The notes below the pieces were generated by a model that had not been told where the DNA came from, searched no databases, and worked only from the letters and a program-made list of their open reading frames with translations. Positions 35,254 through 43,295 of a stretch of DNA of 64,000 nucleotides are shown here, piece by piece. The position numbers and the translations under genes are program-made. Location of the stretch: contig NZ_SMYO01000013.1 in NCBI RefSeq assembly GCF_004358205.1, positions 1-64,000 of the forward strand, in the 5' to 3' direction. Position 1 is the stretch's first letter. Each line of letters opens with the position of its first letter. Source of the stretch: Bacillus salipaludis (GTDB taxonomy: Bacteria > Bacillota > Bacilli > Bacillales_B > DSM-18226).

Positions 35254-36204
35254 TTACCAGCTATTTACTTTTTCACCTAATAATTCATTTGCTGTTGAAA
35301 CAATCCGGTGTGCTCTTAATTCAAAGAGGTCGAGGAGTTCATCCATTTTCCCAGAAACTCCGAAACGGTCATTTGTACCGATTCTTCTTAATTTAGCAGG
35401 TTGGTTTTCTGATAGTACTTCAGCAACTGCACTACCTAAACCTCCGATAATTGAATGCTCTTCAACTGAGATAACATTTTTTGTTTTCGCAGCTGATGCT
35501 ACAATTGCTTCTCTATCAATAGGTTTAATTGTATGAATGTGCAAAAGTTCAGCGCTTACACCTTGTTTTTCTAACTCCTCTACTGCTTTTAGTGATTCAT
35601 CAAGCATAATACCAGTACTGATGATTGTAATATCAGATCCTTCACGGTATTTAATTGCTTTACCGATTTCAAAAGGTTCTTCTTTCTTTGTAACGATCGG
35701 TACTGGTAATTTTCCAACACGCAGATAAATAGGTCCTTCATGGTAATAAGCTGCTTCTACTGCTTTTTCCATTTCAACAGCATCTGCTGGAACAATTACT
35801 GTCATACGTGGAAGAGAGCGCATTAAAGATATATCTTCAAGCGGCAAATGTGTTGCTCCTTCTTGAGCAGCTGATGTACCAGCGTTATGACCGACAATTT
35901 TCACATTGTTATTTGAGTAACATACCGAAATTCTCATCTGATCAAATGCGCGTCCAGTAAGGAAGTTTGCATAAGCATTTGCAAATGGTACTTTACCTGC
36001 TATCGCCATGCCAGCCGCAGTTCCAACTAAATCACATTCAGAAATACCGATGTTAAAAAAGCGTTCTGGAAATCTATTTTTAAAAAGATTTGTCATATTT
36101 GATTTTGCGCAGTCCGCATCAAGAACTACTAAATTATCATGTCTTTCGCCAAGTCTAATTAGTGCATCAGCAAAACCTTTACGTGGTGCTTCTAGATTTG
36201 CCAT
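35254..36204 (-). CDS. transketolase, C-terminal subunit
   Basis: 316 residues carrying the pyrimidine-binding domain (NIGISECDLVGTAAGMAIAG, with the catalytic Glu of ThDP activation) and the C-terminal domain (about 185-310). Bacterial split transketolases of this kind occur in pathways using unusual two-carbon donors or acceptors, including apulose-4-phosphate transketolase. It starts 1 bp after the stop of the N-terminal subunit. The pair should form an alpha2beta2-like enzyme. Confidence 0.92.
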   Translation of the reverse strand: MANLEAPRKGFADALIRLGERHDNLVVLDADCAKSNMTNLFKNRFPERFFNIGISECDLVGTAAGMAIAGKVPFANAYANFLTGRAFDQMRISVCYSNNNVKIVGHNAGTSAAQEGATHLPLEDISLMRSLPRMTVIVPADAVEMEKAVEAAYYHEGPIYLRVGKLPVPIVTKKEEPFEIGKAIKYREGSDITIISTGIMLDESLKAVEELEKQGVSAELLHIHTIKPIDREAIVASAAKTKNVISVEEHSIIGGLGSAVAEVLSENQPAKLRRIGTNDRFGVSGKMDELLDLFELRAHRIVSTANELLGEKVNSW

Positions 36205-36205
36205 C

Positions 36206-37030
36206 TTAAGCCAACTCCTTTAAAGCGATTTCTAACTGCTCATCATTCGGTGCCATTCCATGCCACTCATGTGTATCTTCCATAAATGAAACTCCCTTGC
36301 CCTTAACGGTATGAGCTAGAATTGCAGTAGGTTTACCCTTTGTGCGTTTAGCTTCTTTAAACGCATCATTTACTGCATTGATATCATGGCCATCGATTTC
36401 AACAACGTGCCAACCGAAAGCTCTAAATTTATCTCCAAGATTTTTAACACCTTTCACATTTTCAACGAAATCATCAAGTTGGATTTTATTCCAGTCGATT
36501 ATTGCACAAACGTTATCAAGATTGTAATGTGCACTTGTCATCGCCGCTTCCCATATTTGACCTTCTTGTAACTCTCCATCACCGATCATGCAATATGATC
36601 TTCTATTGCTACCATCTAGTTTTGCAATTAATCCAATACCATTAGCAGCTGATAATCCTTGACCAAGTGATCCTGATGATATGTCTACACCTGGGATATG
36701 CTCTCCACATGGATGTCCATGTAATCTACCGTCTACATCCCTGAATGTCATTAACTCTTCAATAGGGAAGAATCCTTTTTCAGCTAAAACCGAGTAAAAC
36801 ACAGGTGTACAATGTCCTTTTGATAGGAAGAAACAATCACGGTCTTGCCATTCTGGATTGTTGGTATCTACATTCATGTGTTCAAAAAAAAGTACTGACA
36901 AAAGTTCAGTAGCAGATAAAGAACCACCGGGATGCCCACTTCCGGCATGATTTGTCATTTTAACTATGTGCCGACGAATTCTTTTGGTTAAATCATTATA
37001 AAGTTCGCTTTTCTCTTTAGAAAAAACCAT
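36206..37030 (-). CDS. transketolase, N-terminal (ThDP-binding) subunit
   Basis: 274 residues with GSGHPGGSLSATELLSVLFF (about 30-50), LSKGHCTPVFYSVLAEKG, and the ThDP-Mg motif GDGELQEGQIWEAAM with the second half IDWNKIQLDD. First gene of a tight operon: transketolase N, transketolase C, acid-sugar kinase, carboligase. The isomerase follows at 157 bp. The ATG follows GAAGGAGGAGTAATA. The shared 24-bp motif is 73 bp upstream. The context suggests a dedicated enzyme acting on glyoxylate-derived intermediates and not a housekeeping transketolase. Confidence 0.92.
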   Translation of the reverse strand: MVFSKEKSELYNDLTKRIRRHIVKMTNHAGSGHPGGSLSATELLSVLFFEHMNVDTNNPEWQDRDCFFLSKGHCTPVFYSVLAEKGFFPIEELMTFRDVDGRLHGHPCGEHIPGVDISSGSLGQGLSAANGIGLIAKLDGSNRRSYCMIGDGELQEGQIWEAAMTSAHYNLDNVCAIIDWNKIQLDDFVENVKGVKNLGDKFRAFGWHVVEIDGHDINAVNDAFKEAKRTKGKPTAILAHTVKGKGVSFMEDTHEWHGMAPNDEQLEIALKELA

Positions 37031-37102
37031 TATTACTCCTCCTTCATCTCATAATAAGCAACATCGTTTCATTTTATAATTAAAAAAATAAGACATTCGT
37101 TG

Positions 37103-37126
37103 TTGCTTATCAACTAACCATGTTTC
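37103..37126 (-). promoter_or_regulatory. shared 24-bp motif, copy 9 (upstream of transketolase operon)
   Basis: TTGCTTAT, 11 bp (CAACTAACCAT), GTTTC on the + strand; both arms are exact. An inverted ATAAGCAA lies nearby at 37054-37061. It is 73 bp upstream of the first transketolase gene. Confidence 0.6.
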
Positions 37127-37225
37127 ATATTTTGATAATATCACCGTTTTTTGAATATTTCAAGTGTTTGTAATTAAATTTTTTTATAAAAATTCGTCGG
37201 TGAACAGACAATCAATAATTTTTTG

Positions 37226-37259
37226 CATAAAAAAAGAACTGGTCTTATAACCAATTCTT
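37226..37259 (-). terminator. terminator of the IclR gene
   Basis: AAGAACTGGT (37234-37243) pairs with ACCAATTCTT (37250-37259). A T-rich run follows on the minus strand, 13 bp past the iclR stop. It separates iclR from the transketolase promoter. Confidence 0.8.
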
Positions 37260-37271
37260 ACTTCATACCAA

Positions 37272-38027
37272 TCAATTGTCTGTGTAACCAAGCCGCTTGG
37301 AAATCTTTATACCTATATCCATTATAATTGGTTTAATTTCAGCTAATCTTTCTTCAGTCATTCGGAAGCTTGGTCCTGAAATACTAATAGCAGCGGTAAT
37401 TTTCTTCCGATTATCAAAAATTGGTGCTGCAATACAGGAGACTCCAGGTTCATTTTCTTCAACTTCTTTACCAATGCCTTCGTTCCTTATTTTTCCCAAT
37501 TCCTTAAAAAAAGAGTCTTTATCTGTAATCGTTTTTTCAGTATGTTTTGGTAAACCATACTTGTCAATTATATCTACAATCTCATTAAGCGGCAGATGTG
37601 CTAAGATGACCTTCCCAACTGCCGTACAATGCATCGGGGCCCTTCTTCCTACTTGAGAATGCGTTCTAAGGGTTTCACTTCCTTCAAGTTTTTCAATATA
37701 AATTACCTCTCCTTGATCATATACCGTCAAGTGGATTACTTCATTAAATTGTGATTCTAACTCTTCCAAAAAAGGTTTAGCTTGAGTTCTCAGGTCAATA
37801 GATTCAAGTAGCATCGAACTTAATTCTAAATATTTATAGCCTAATCTATATTTTTTAGTTTCAGGATTTTGTTCGATGAATCCATGATCTGCAAGAGTAC
37901 TTAATAATCTGAATATAGAGCTTTTATTTAAATCTAGATTGGCGGCCAGCTCAGTAACACCCATCCCTTCTTTACGCTTGCTTACTAATGAAATAATTGT
38001 TAATGCCCTATCTACTGACTTAACCAT
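37272..38027 (-). CDS. IclR family transcriptional regulator
   Basis: 251 residues: an N-terminal winged helix (about 5-65, GVTELAANLDLNKSSIFRLLSTL) and an IclR effector domain (about 75-248) with the family segment CTAVGKVILAHLP and the C-terminal GPSFRMTEERL. IclR proteins often sense glyoxylate, pyruvate or aromatic acids; AllR and IclR of E. coli respond to glyoxylate. Being embedded between the aldolase and transketolase operons, it probably regulates them. The ATG follows GGGGGTTTAATATAA. Confidence 0.93.
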   Translation of the reverse strand: MVKSVDRALTIISLVSKRKEGMGVTELAANLDLNKSSIFRLLSTLADHGFIEQNPETKKYRLGYKYLELSSMLLESIDLRTQAKPFLEELESQFNEVIHLTVYDQGEVIYIEKLEGSETLRTHSQVGRRAPMHCTAVGKVILAHLPLNEIVDIIDKYGLPKHTEKTITDKDSFFKELGKIRNEGIGKEVEENEPGVSCIAAPIFDNRKKITAAISISGPSFRMTEERLAEIKPIIMDIGIKISKRLGYTDN

Positions 38028-38619
38028 TTATATTAAACCCCCGATTCAGGCCTAAATTACTGATCCCGTTTACTTACCACAAGAGTAATACGACCTTATT
38101 TATATAAAATGACACCACTGTAATTTTTATTTTCTTCCATTTTATCAGAAAAGACGTTGCGTATAAAGCAATAATACCTTACTCAATTATCTTTAATTAG
38201 AAATTTTACCATAAGGTCGTAACTATTCAAATATTTTAAAATTACTTTTTGAATCAAGGGTTTGATTTAAAATTAATTATCATAGGCATAAAACCATTCA
38301 AAATTTATATTTTCCGATAAATTAAAAAGAAGGTATGACCCCATAAAGAACACCTTTCATGCCCTTTTAAGTCAACCTTCATTAAGTAGTGGACGATAAA
38401 AAGACATCCACTCTAAGTTAAAGTTAAAGAAGCTATGCGATGAGCTTAATATCACGGACGCCAGTATGGAGCAAAATGGAAAGTAGATCTATTTTATGGT
38501 TAAAAAATAGCCCCCACTCATCACACCCAGGGGACTACAAAAAAATTAAATTGAAATGTCCCGGAAATATGGGGAGTTACAGTTTAAAGTAGGTTACTAT
38601 TTTCATGTAATGTGACTTC
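38028..38619. other. spacer between IclR and aldolase genes
   Basis: About 590 bp with no intact gene. A short + strand frame (KLKLKKLCDELNITDAS, near 38420-38465) and an AGTGGAC/ATCCACT inverted pair (38377-38404) could be mobile-element debris, but the match is too short to name. No strong aldolase terminator was seen. Confidence 0.3.
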
Positions 38620-39537
38620 TTAAACATAGTATGAAGCACTACCGTTACTAATTAAAAAGTTTTCAATTTTATCTTCTACTACGTTTTGAACAACCTTTTG
38701 AACTAAATTTAATGTTACTGTAGGTAGTTCAGACCACTCCTTTTCAGTAACATAATTTTCTCTATTTAGAGCTTTTATCATCGCATGTTCTAAATCTGTT
38801 GCAATATTCACTTTACTAATTCCACCGCTAGGAATTTGAATTGCATTCTTAATTATTTCTGATGGAATGCCCGAACCGCCATGTAACACTAATGGTACAG
38901 ATGTTAACGCACGAATTTCAATTAAACGCTCAATATCAATTTTTGGATCTTTAACAAGATAGACCCCATGTGAAGTCCCTACAGAAACCGCTAATGCATC
39001 AACTCCTGTCTCTTCAACAAACTGTTTTGCTTCTTCAGGTTCTGTAAATAGCTCTTCATCAACGTCTGTTTCAATAAAGTCAGTTGTCCCAATTTTGCCT
39101 AATTCAGCTTCAACTGTTACGCCTTTTGAATGTGCATACTCAACAACCCTTTTTGTTATCTCGATATTTTTCTTAAATGGTTGCTCTGATGCATCAATCA
39201 TAACGGATGTAAAACCAACTTCGATAGCTTCCGAAATTACATTGAAGTCCTTCGTATGATCTAAATGTAATACAGCAGGGATTTTAATATTCTCCTCTTG
39301 AATAACACGATAAAACTCTCTACTAAATTCCTCTAAATTAATTCCATATCGTTCTTGCTCCCTCTCAGAAGTCTGAACAATAACTGCAGAATTCATTTCT
39401 TTGGCCGCTCTAAGAATAGGAGCTATCATTTTTGTAGCTCTAGGAGTAAATGAACCGACAGCAAATTGATTTTGCTTAGCCAATGCAAGGACTTTAGTTA
39501 ACGAACAAACATTATTTGCTTTTAAATTTGTTTCCAT
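38620..39537 (-). CDS. class II (zinc) aldolase, fructose-bisphosphate/tagatose-bisphosphate aldolase family
   Basis: 305-residue TIM-barrel aldolase of the GatY/KbaY/FbaA family, which cleaves ketose phosphates to dihydroxyacetone phosphate and an aldehyde. Zinc and substrate motifs are present: LHLDHTKDF (about 90), EAELGKIGTTDF (about 140), SVGTSHGVYLV (about 180) and VLHGGSGIP (about 215). The ATG follows AGAAAGGTGG. The gene is transcribed alone towards iclR, with the shared motif 94 bp upstream. It is diverged enough that the housekeeping substrate should not be assumed; an acid-sugar phosphate made by the neighbouring kinase is a candidate. Confidence 0.88.
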   Translation of the reverse strand: METNLKANNVCSLTKVLALAKQNQFAVGSFTPRATKMIAPILRAAKEMNSAVIVQTSEREQERYGINLEEFSREFYRVIQEENIKIPAVLHLDHTKDFNVISEAIEVGFTSVMIDASEQPFKKNIEITKRVVEYAHSKGVTVEAELGKIGTTDFIETDVDEELFTEPEEAKQFVEETGVDALAVSVGTSHGVYLVKDPKIDIERLIEIRALTSVPLVLHGGSGIPSEIIKNAIQIPSGGISKVNIATDLEHAMIKALNRENYVTEKEWSELPTVTLNLVQKVVQNVVEDKIENFLISNGSASYYV

Positions 39538-39630
39538 TCATTTCTTACCACCTTTCTGTTTGAAATACACAAGTTTTAGATTTTAACTCTTTTTTAAACG
39601 GTGTAACTTATTTCTTTCACACCAAATTTG

Positions 39631-39654
39631 TTACTTAATAAACAACGGTGTTTC
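39631..39654 (-). promoter_or_regulatory. shared 24-bp motif, copy 10 (upstream of aldolase)
   Basis: TTACTTAA, 11 bp (TAAACAACGGT), GTTTC on the + strand. The left arm has two changes; the right arm and spacing are exact. It is 94 bp upstream of the aldolase ATG. Confidence 0.45.
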
Positions 39655-40907
39655 ATTTTATTTTAACCATTTATCAAAAATATTGCAAAAATTTTTACTC
39701 TTTCCACCCAGAAAAAAATAAATGCCTCCGCAAAAGGTTTAATTTGGAAGGAAGTTATTGGAGCATTGATTGACACGGTTTCATCAAAAGATTAAATTCT
39801 CTATTACTCGCACCAACCTGTAATTTACGCTTTTTTACTTTTTCGTTAATAGAATAATTGAAATAGTTAAGCCGTTTAAAAATGCTACCCGGTTACTATT
39901 AGAACCATATGGTTTGCATTAAATTTTTCCGTTTTTCTTATTTAGCGTTTATTGTAGGATCTAAATTTACTGATTCTTCTTTTGGCTTACTGCTAATAAT
40001 CAACGCGGTAAGCATCAAAATGGAATGAGGTTCTTTAAAACTTTATTAAAGTACCATATATCTAACGATGTACTGGCATCTACCGAAAATAACTTATCAA
40101 AAATCAATGAGTTATGTAAAAGTGATTCTCATAAGTGGGCTGAAACAACAGCAAAAAACTTATAGTAGCAGCCGTACGGAATCCTTTTCAGGGAACCTTA
40201 TATCGTCATAGTCATATTTTAACCTTAGAAATGTACAGTAAAATGCTTATAGAACACCAAAAGCACCTATCTAACGTTTGAGGAATAGATAGATGCTTTA
40301 GCAAAAGAAATAAAAGAATATAAGACTTTTTTTTGGTTTTAACTGACACTGCCTATGGGCAGACTAAGCATAATCTCTCTTGTATACCTTCCAAGATTTC
40401 TTCTGTCACTTCCCTAATCTTGATATCCCCACCTAGAAAAAGTAGCCAATTTGTTATTACAGTCAATTCTTCTGAATCATTTACATTAATAAAAGTCTTT
40501 AAAATTGTTGTGTTTTAGTGAGGATTAGCATAAGAAATGAAAACTTTTAAAGTCTTGTATTTTTTGAACTGGGCAATCACTTTCGGACTAAGTTCAATGA
40601 ATATATTATGCGCTTTTCCAATTTCAAATATCTTATCTTTTCTAAAGAAAGAACTCACATGTTATTAGCTCTATCACTTTTATTTATATCCCTCCCCCCT
40701 AGTTATCTCCTAAAAATCTAAAGTTGTATTTTTTAGATTTTACTTTCCTTCGAGATGGCACAGTAATCTGATTGCAATTTATGAAACTTAATTTATATGT
40801 TTATTTTCTTTTTTTTCAGAAAACTAAGTGTTATAATTACCCTACAAACTTATTTACTATATTAAGTTGTGGGTTTTCAATAAATAACACGGAAAGGGGG
40901 ATTGTTA
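39655..40907. other. gene-poor stretch with coding-like scraps
   Basis: About 1.25 kb. The + strand near 39735-39795 reads AKGLIWKEVIGALIDTVSS before a stop, and a 46-codon frame at 40025-40165 (RFFKTLLKYHISNDVLAS...) is coding-like but lacks a ribosome site. Both look like remnants; neither is recognised. Confidence 0.3.
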
Positions 40908-41009
40908 ATGGATTTTTGTATTTCTTGCGGAGAGGAATTATCTATTATGGAGAGGAATCGAGCGGAATGCTGGGAGTGCAGAGACACAACAAACTCAGAA
41001 GCGGAGTGA
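40908..41009 (+). CDS. very small zinc-ribbon-like protein
   Basis: 33 residues with two CxxC pairs, FCISCGEEL (Cys4/7) and ECWECRD (Cys21/24), ideal to bind one zinc. The ATG is preceded by AAAGGGGG at 7-nt spacing, one of the stronger ribosome sites in the region. It overlaps a longer frame without such a site. The function is unknown; it stands alone in a gene-poor stretch. Confidence 0.6.
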   Translation: MDFCISCGEELSIMERNRAECWECRDTTNSEAE

Positions 41010-41343
41010 TCATGACATTTAATATTTTTATGATAGTTTTATAAAAAAACTGGTGTCCCTAATCCTTTTATCCGCCCTTGGCCTCGGACCTAAACGATTT
41101 TTCAAAACAAAAAGCAAAAAGGTTAAGTTTATAGCTCCACCCCGGAAATAGATGAATTCTTATATTTTACCAATTCAATTCTTAAAGTCTCCAATATAAT
41201 AAATACTTTCTGAATATACCTTCCACAAAGTTTTAAATAAATGATTTTATTTCGTAGAATACTTCCTGATAGTTTAACAAAATGTCGGCCTCGTAGTGGA
41301 TATTTCCCTTTAAGCTTCATTTCTGCAAAATTCACTTTTCCAT
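41010..41343. other. spacer without a supported gene
   Basis: A 68-codon frame on the minus strand (41129-41335) is present but has a GTG start with no ribosome site and basic, low-complexity content. No gene is called. Confidence 0.35.
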
Positions 41344-41386
41344 TGAAAAATAGCCTTTGCTCTTTATGAGTAAAGGCTATTTTTCA
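41344..41386 (-). terminator. terminator after the MobA-like gene
   Basis: A 15-bp perfect stem (41344-41358 with 41372-41386) with A and T runs at both ends, so it can work in both directions. On the minus strand it lies 135 bp past the molybdenum cofactor cytidylyltransferase-like gene. Confidence 0.8.
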
Positions 41387-41520
41387 CGAGTTTCTTCTAT
41401 AAATGTTGTTCTCCTAATTAGTCTTATAACTTCGATTGCATTCGAATAGAATACGTTGTTTAGAAACTTCATGATTATGAGTGAAATAATGACGACGTTG
41501 TAACGATTTAATCCCATTTC

Positions 41521-42144
41521 TCACTCCTCATTATGTTCTGAATCAAAATACTGTTTCATCTTCATGAGGTCTTCAGGTGTGTCAACATCCACTCCCCACA
41601 TTGGATTGTCAAATGAAACAATCTTCATTACGTGCTTATATTTTTTTATAATGCTTTGACCGCCACTATCCCCCTCAATTGTATGGAATTCGTTAAATAA
41701 TTCCGCATCCATTAATACCGGATGGCCTAATTTGCCTTGATATTCTGGGCGGACAATCCGAATTCCTTCTTTTCTATTTGCTTCATATTTTTCCATTAAA
41801 GATTGTATGACGGTACTAGAAACAAGAGGCTGATCCGCAAGGAAAATCATAACGGCATCCACATGTTCTTTGATAGATTGGATTCCCAGCTTTAAAGATG
41901 TGGACATCCCCGCAGCATAATTCTGGTTAAAAATTATCTTTATTTCTGGATAGTCCACAGTATGTTGATTGATTTCTTCTATATATTTACCGGCAACCAA
42001 GATGATCGGCTCCAAAGAGCTTTCAACGACTGGTCCAAGGACGTAACGAAAAAGAGGTTTGCCTTGTATGGATAGTAATAGTTTAGGTTCTCCCATTCGT
42101 TTAGACATACCTGCAGCGAGTATGATTGCACCAATTTTATGCAT
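41521..42144 (-). CDS. MobA-like nucleotidyltransferase, molybdenum cofactor cytidylyltransferase type
   Basis: 207 residues with the nucleotidyltransferase signature ILAAGMSKRMGEPKLLL (about 8-24), the metal-binding FLADQPLVSS (about 100) and PVLMDAELFNE. Relatives (MocA; PucB in B. subtilis) add CMP to molybdopterin to make the cofactor of xanthine-oxidase-family enzymes. It overlaps the end of the XdhC-like gene by 8 bp. The two form a maturation pair for the molybdenum hydroxylase encoded just upstream. Confidence 0.92.
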   Translation of the reverse strand: MHKIGAIILAAGMSKRMGEPKLLLSIQGKPLFRYVLGPVVESSLEPIILVAGKYIEEINQHTVDYPEIKIIFNQNYAAGMSTSLKLGIQSIKEHVDAVMIFLADQPLVSSTVIQSLMEKYEANRKEGIRIVRPEYQGKLGHPVLMDAELFNEFHTIEGDSGGQSIIKKYKHVMKIVSFDNPMWGVDVDTPEDLMKMKQYFDSEHNEE

Positions 42145-43186
42145 GAATTTTCACTTTACCATGCAAAGGCCTAGGATTTCTCCCGTTTCTAACTGTCATT
42201 AGTTCCGATACAATACTTAAAGACACTTCTTCCATCGTTTCAGCTCCTATATCCAAACCAAGTGGTGAGCGAATTGGTCCGCTGGAAAAATTTTGTCCAA
42301 TATTGATCAGCATTTCTTCTGTACGAGAGATTGGACCAAGAACACCAATGTATCGCGGGTCACTTTTTAAAGCAAGTTGTAGGGTTTTTTCATCCAAAGC
42401 CTGGTTATGATTCATAATCACCCACCATGAATCAGTGACATCATTAGGGTCGATTTCCTCAGGGCTCTTTTTCAAATGCGAAGCTAAAGGAAATAAACGA
42501 GAATTATTGAAATCTTCACGTGAATCCAAGACTGTGACAGAAAAGCCAACTTTAGCTGCCAAATCTGCAACGGGTACTGCATCCTTTCCTGCTCCTGCTA
42601 CAATCAAGTGTTCACTATGTTTAACGGCATCAATTAGATATCTACTTCCGTCACAAGCTACTATTTCTGCACGAGTTTGCGTATCCATCACAGTTTTTGC
42701 TTTTTCAATAACTTCAAGAGGCACACTCTCGTGATTTCCAATGAAATGGCCGTCTTTATCAACTAACAACCTGTTTCCCGTAGGGATTTCCAATACAAGT
42801 GTAAAGTGTTGTCCTTTCTGTACGACTTGGTCGGTTTTAACCCAGAATTCATCATTTCGATCAACGGGCAGGATCAGCATTTCAAGATTACCTTTACATC
42901 CTATTCCTAAACCCCAAATTTCATTTTCGCTTAAGTCGTATTTGTGTGTTAAAGGAGAATTCATTTCCATAGCTTTTTCTGCCCAGCCGTATAAATCGCT
43001 TTCCAAACACCCACCGCTTATTGTTCCGAACATTTGTCCGTCCGATGCCATCATCATTTTTGTTCCTGGAAGTCTGTATGCAGAACCCTTTACGCCAATT
43101 TGAATGACTATGGCTGCTTTTTGGTTACGATTCCATGCTAATCTGATATTTCTTAATACATCTTTCATTTCTTGTAACCTTGACAC
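42137..43186 (-). CDS. XdhC/CoxI family molybdenum enzyme maturation protein
   Basis: 349 residues with an N-terminal XdhC/CoxI domain (QIGVKGSAYRLPGTKMMM, SGGCLESDLYGWA) and a C-terminal Rossmann domain (HLIVAGAGKDAVPVADLA, RYIGVLGPISRTEEML). The family inserts the sulfurated molybdenum cofactor into xanthine-oxidase-type enzymes. The start is GTG with GGGAGGAG before it. It is the first gene of the maturation pair, behind a terminator-like hairpin that follows the MFS gene. Confidence 0.93.
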   Translation of the reverse strand: MSRLQEMKDVLRNIRLAWNRNQKAAIVIQIGVKGSAYRLPGTKMMMASDGQMFGTISGGCLESDLYGWAEKAMEMNSPLTHKYDLSENEIWGLGIGCKGNLEMLILPVDRNDEFWVKTDQVVQKGQHFTLVLEIPTGNRLLVDKDGHFIGNHESVPLEVIEKAKTVMDTQTRAEIVACDGSRYLIDAVKHSEHLIVAGAGKDAVPVADLAAKVGFSVTVLDSREDFNNSRLFPLASHLKKSPEEIDPNDVTDSWWVIMNHNQALDEKTLQLALKSDPRYIGVLGPISRTEEMLINIGQNFSSGPIRSPLGLDIGAETMEEVSLSIVSELMTVRNGRNPRPLHGKVKIHA

Positions 43187-43231
43187 ACATTACTCCTCCC
43201 ACCTGCTAAAAAATGATAATCCCTAATATTA

Positions 43232-43282
43232 TGAAGATAGAGGGAGACAAAAAATCAGATTTCCTTTTTGTCTCTCTCCTCT
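43232..43282 (-). terminator. hairpin after MFS gene of the Mo-hydroxylase cluster
   Basis: GGGAGACAAAAAA (about 43241-43253) pairs with CTTTTTGTCTCTC (about 43261-43276). It lies between the MFS stop and the maturation genes; A/T-rich arms supply the U tract on the minus strand. Confidence 0.55.
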
Positions 43283-43295
43283 TTTCGCTTATCTT

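Noticed and set aside
38377..38470. Insertion sequence remnant near the IclR gene
   Set aside because: The inverted pair and short Lys-rich frame are too short to match any transposase family.
41129..41335. 68-codon minus-strand open frame
   Set aside because: GTG start with no ribosome site, basic low-complexity content, and it ends in gene-poor sequence without operon context.
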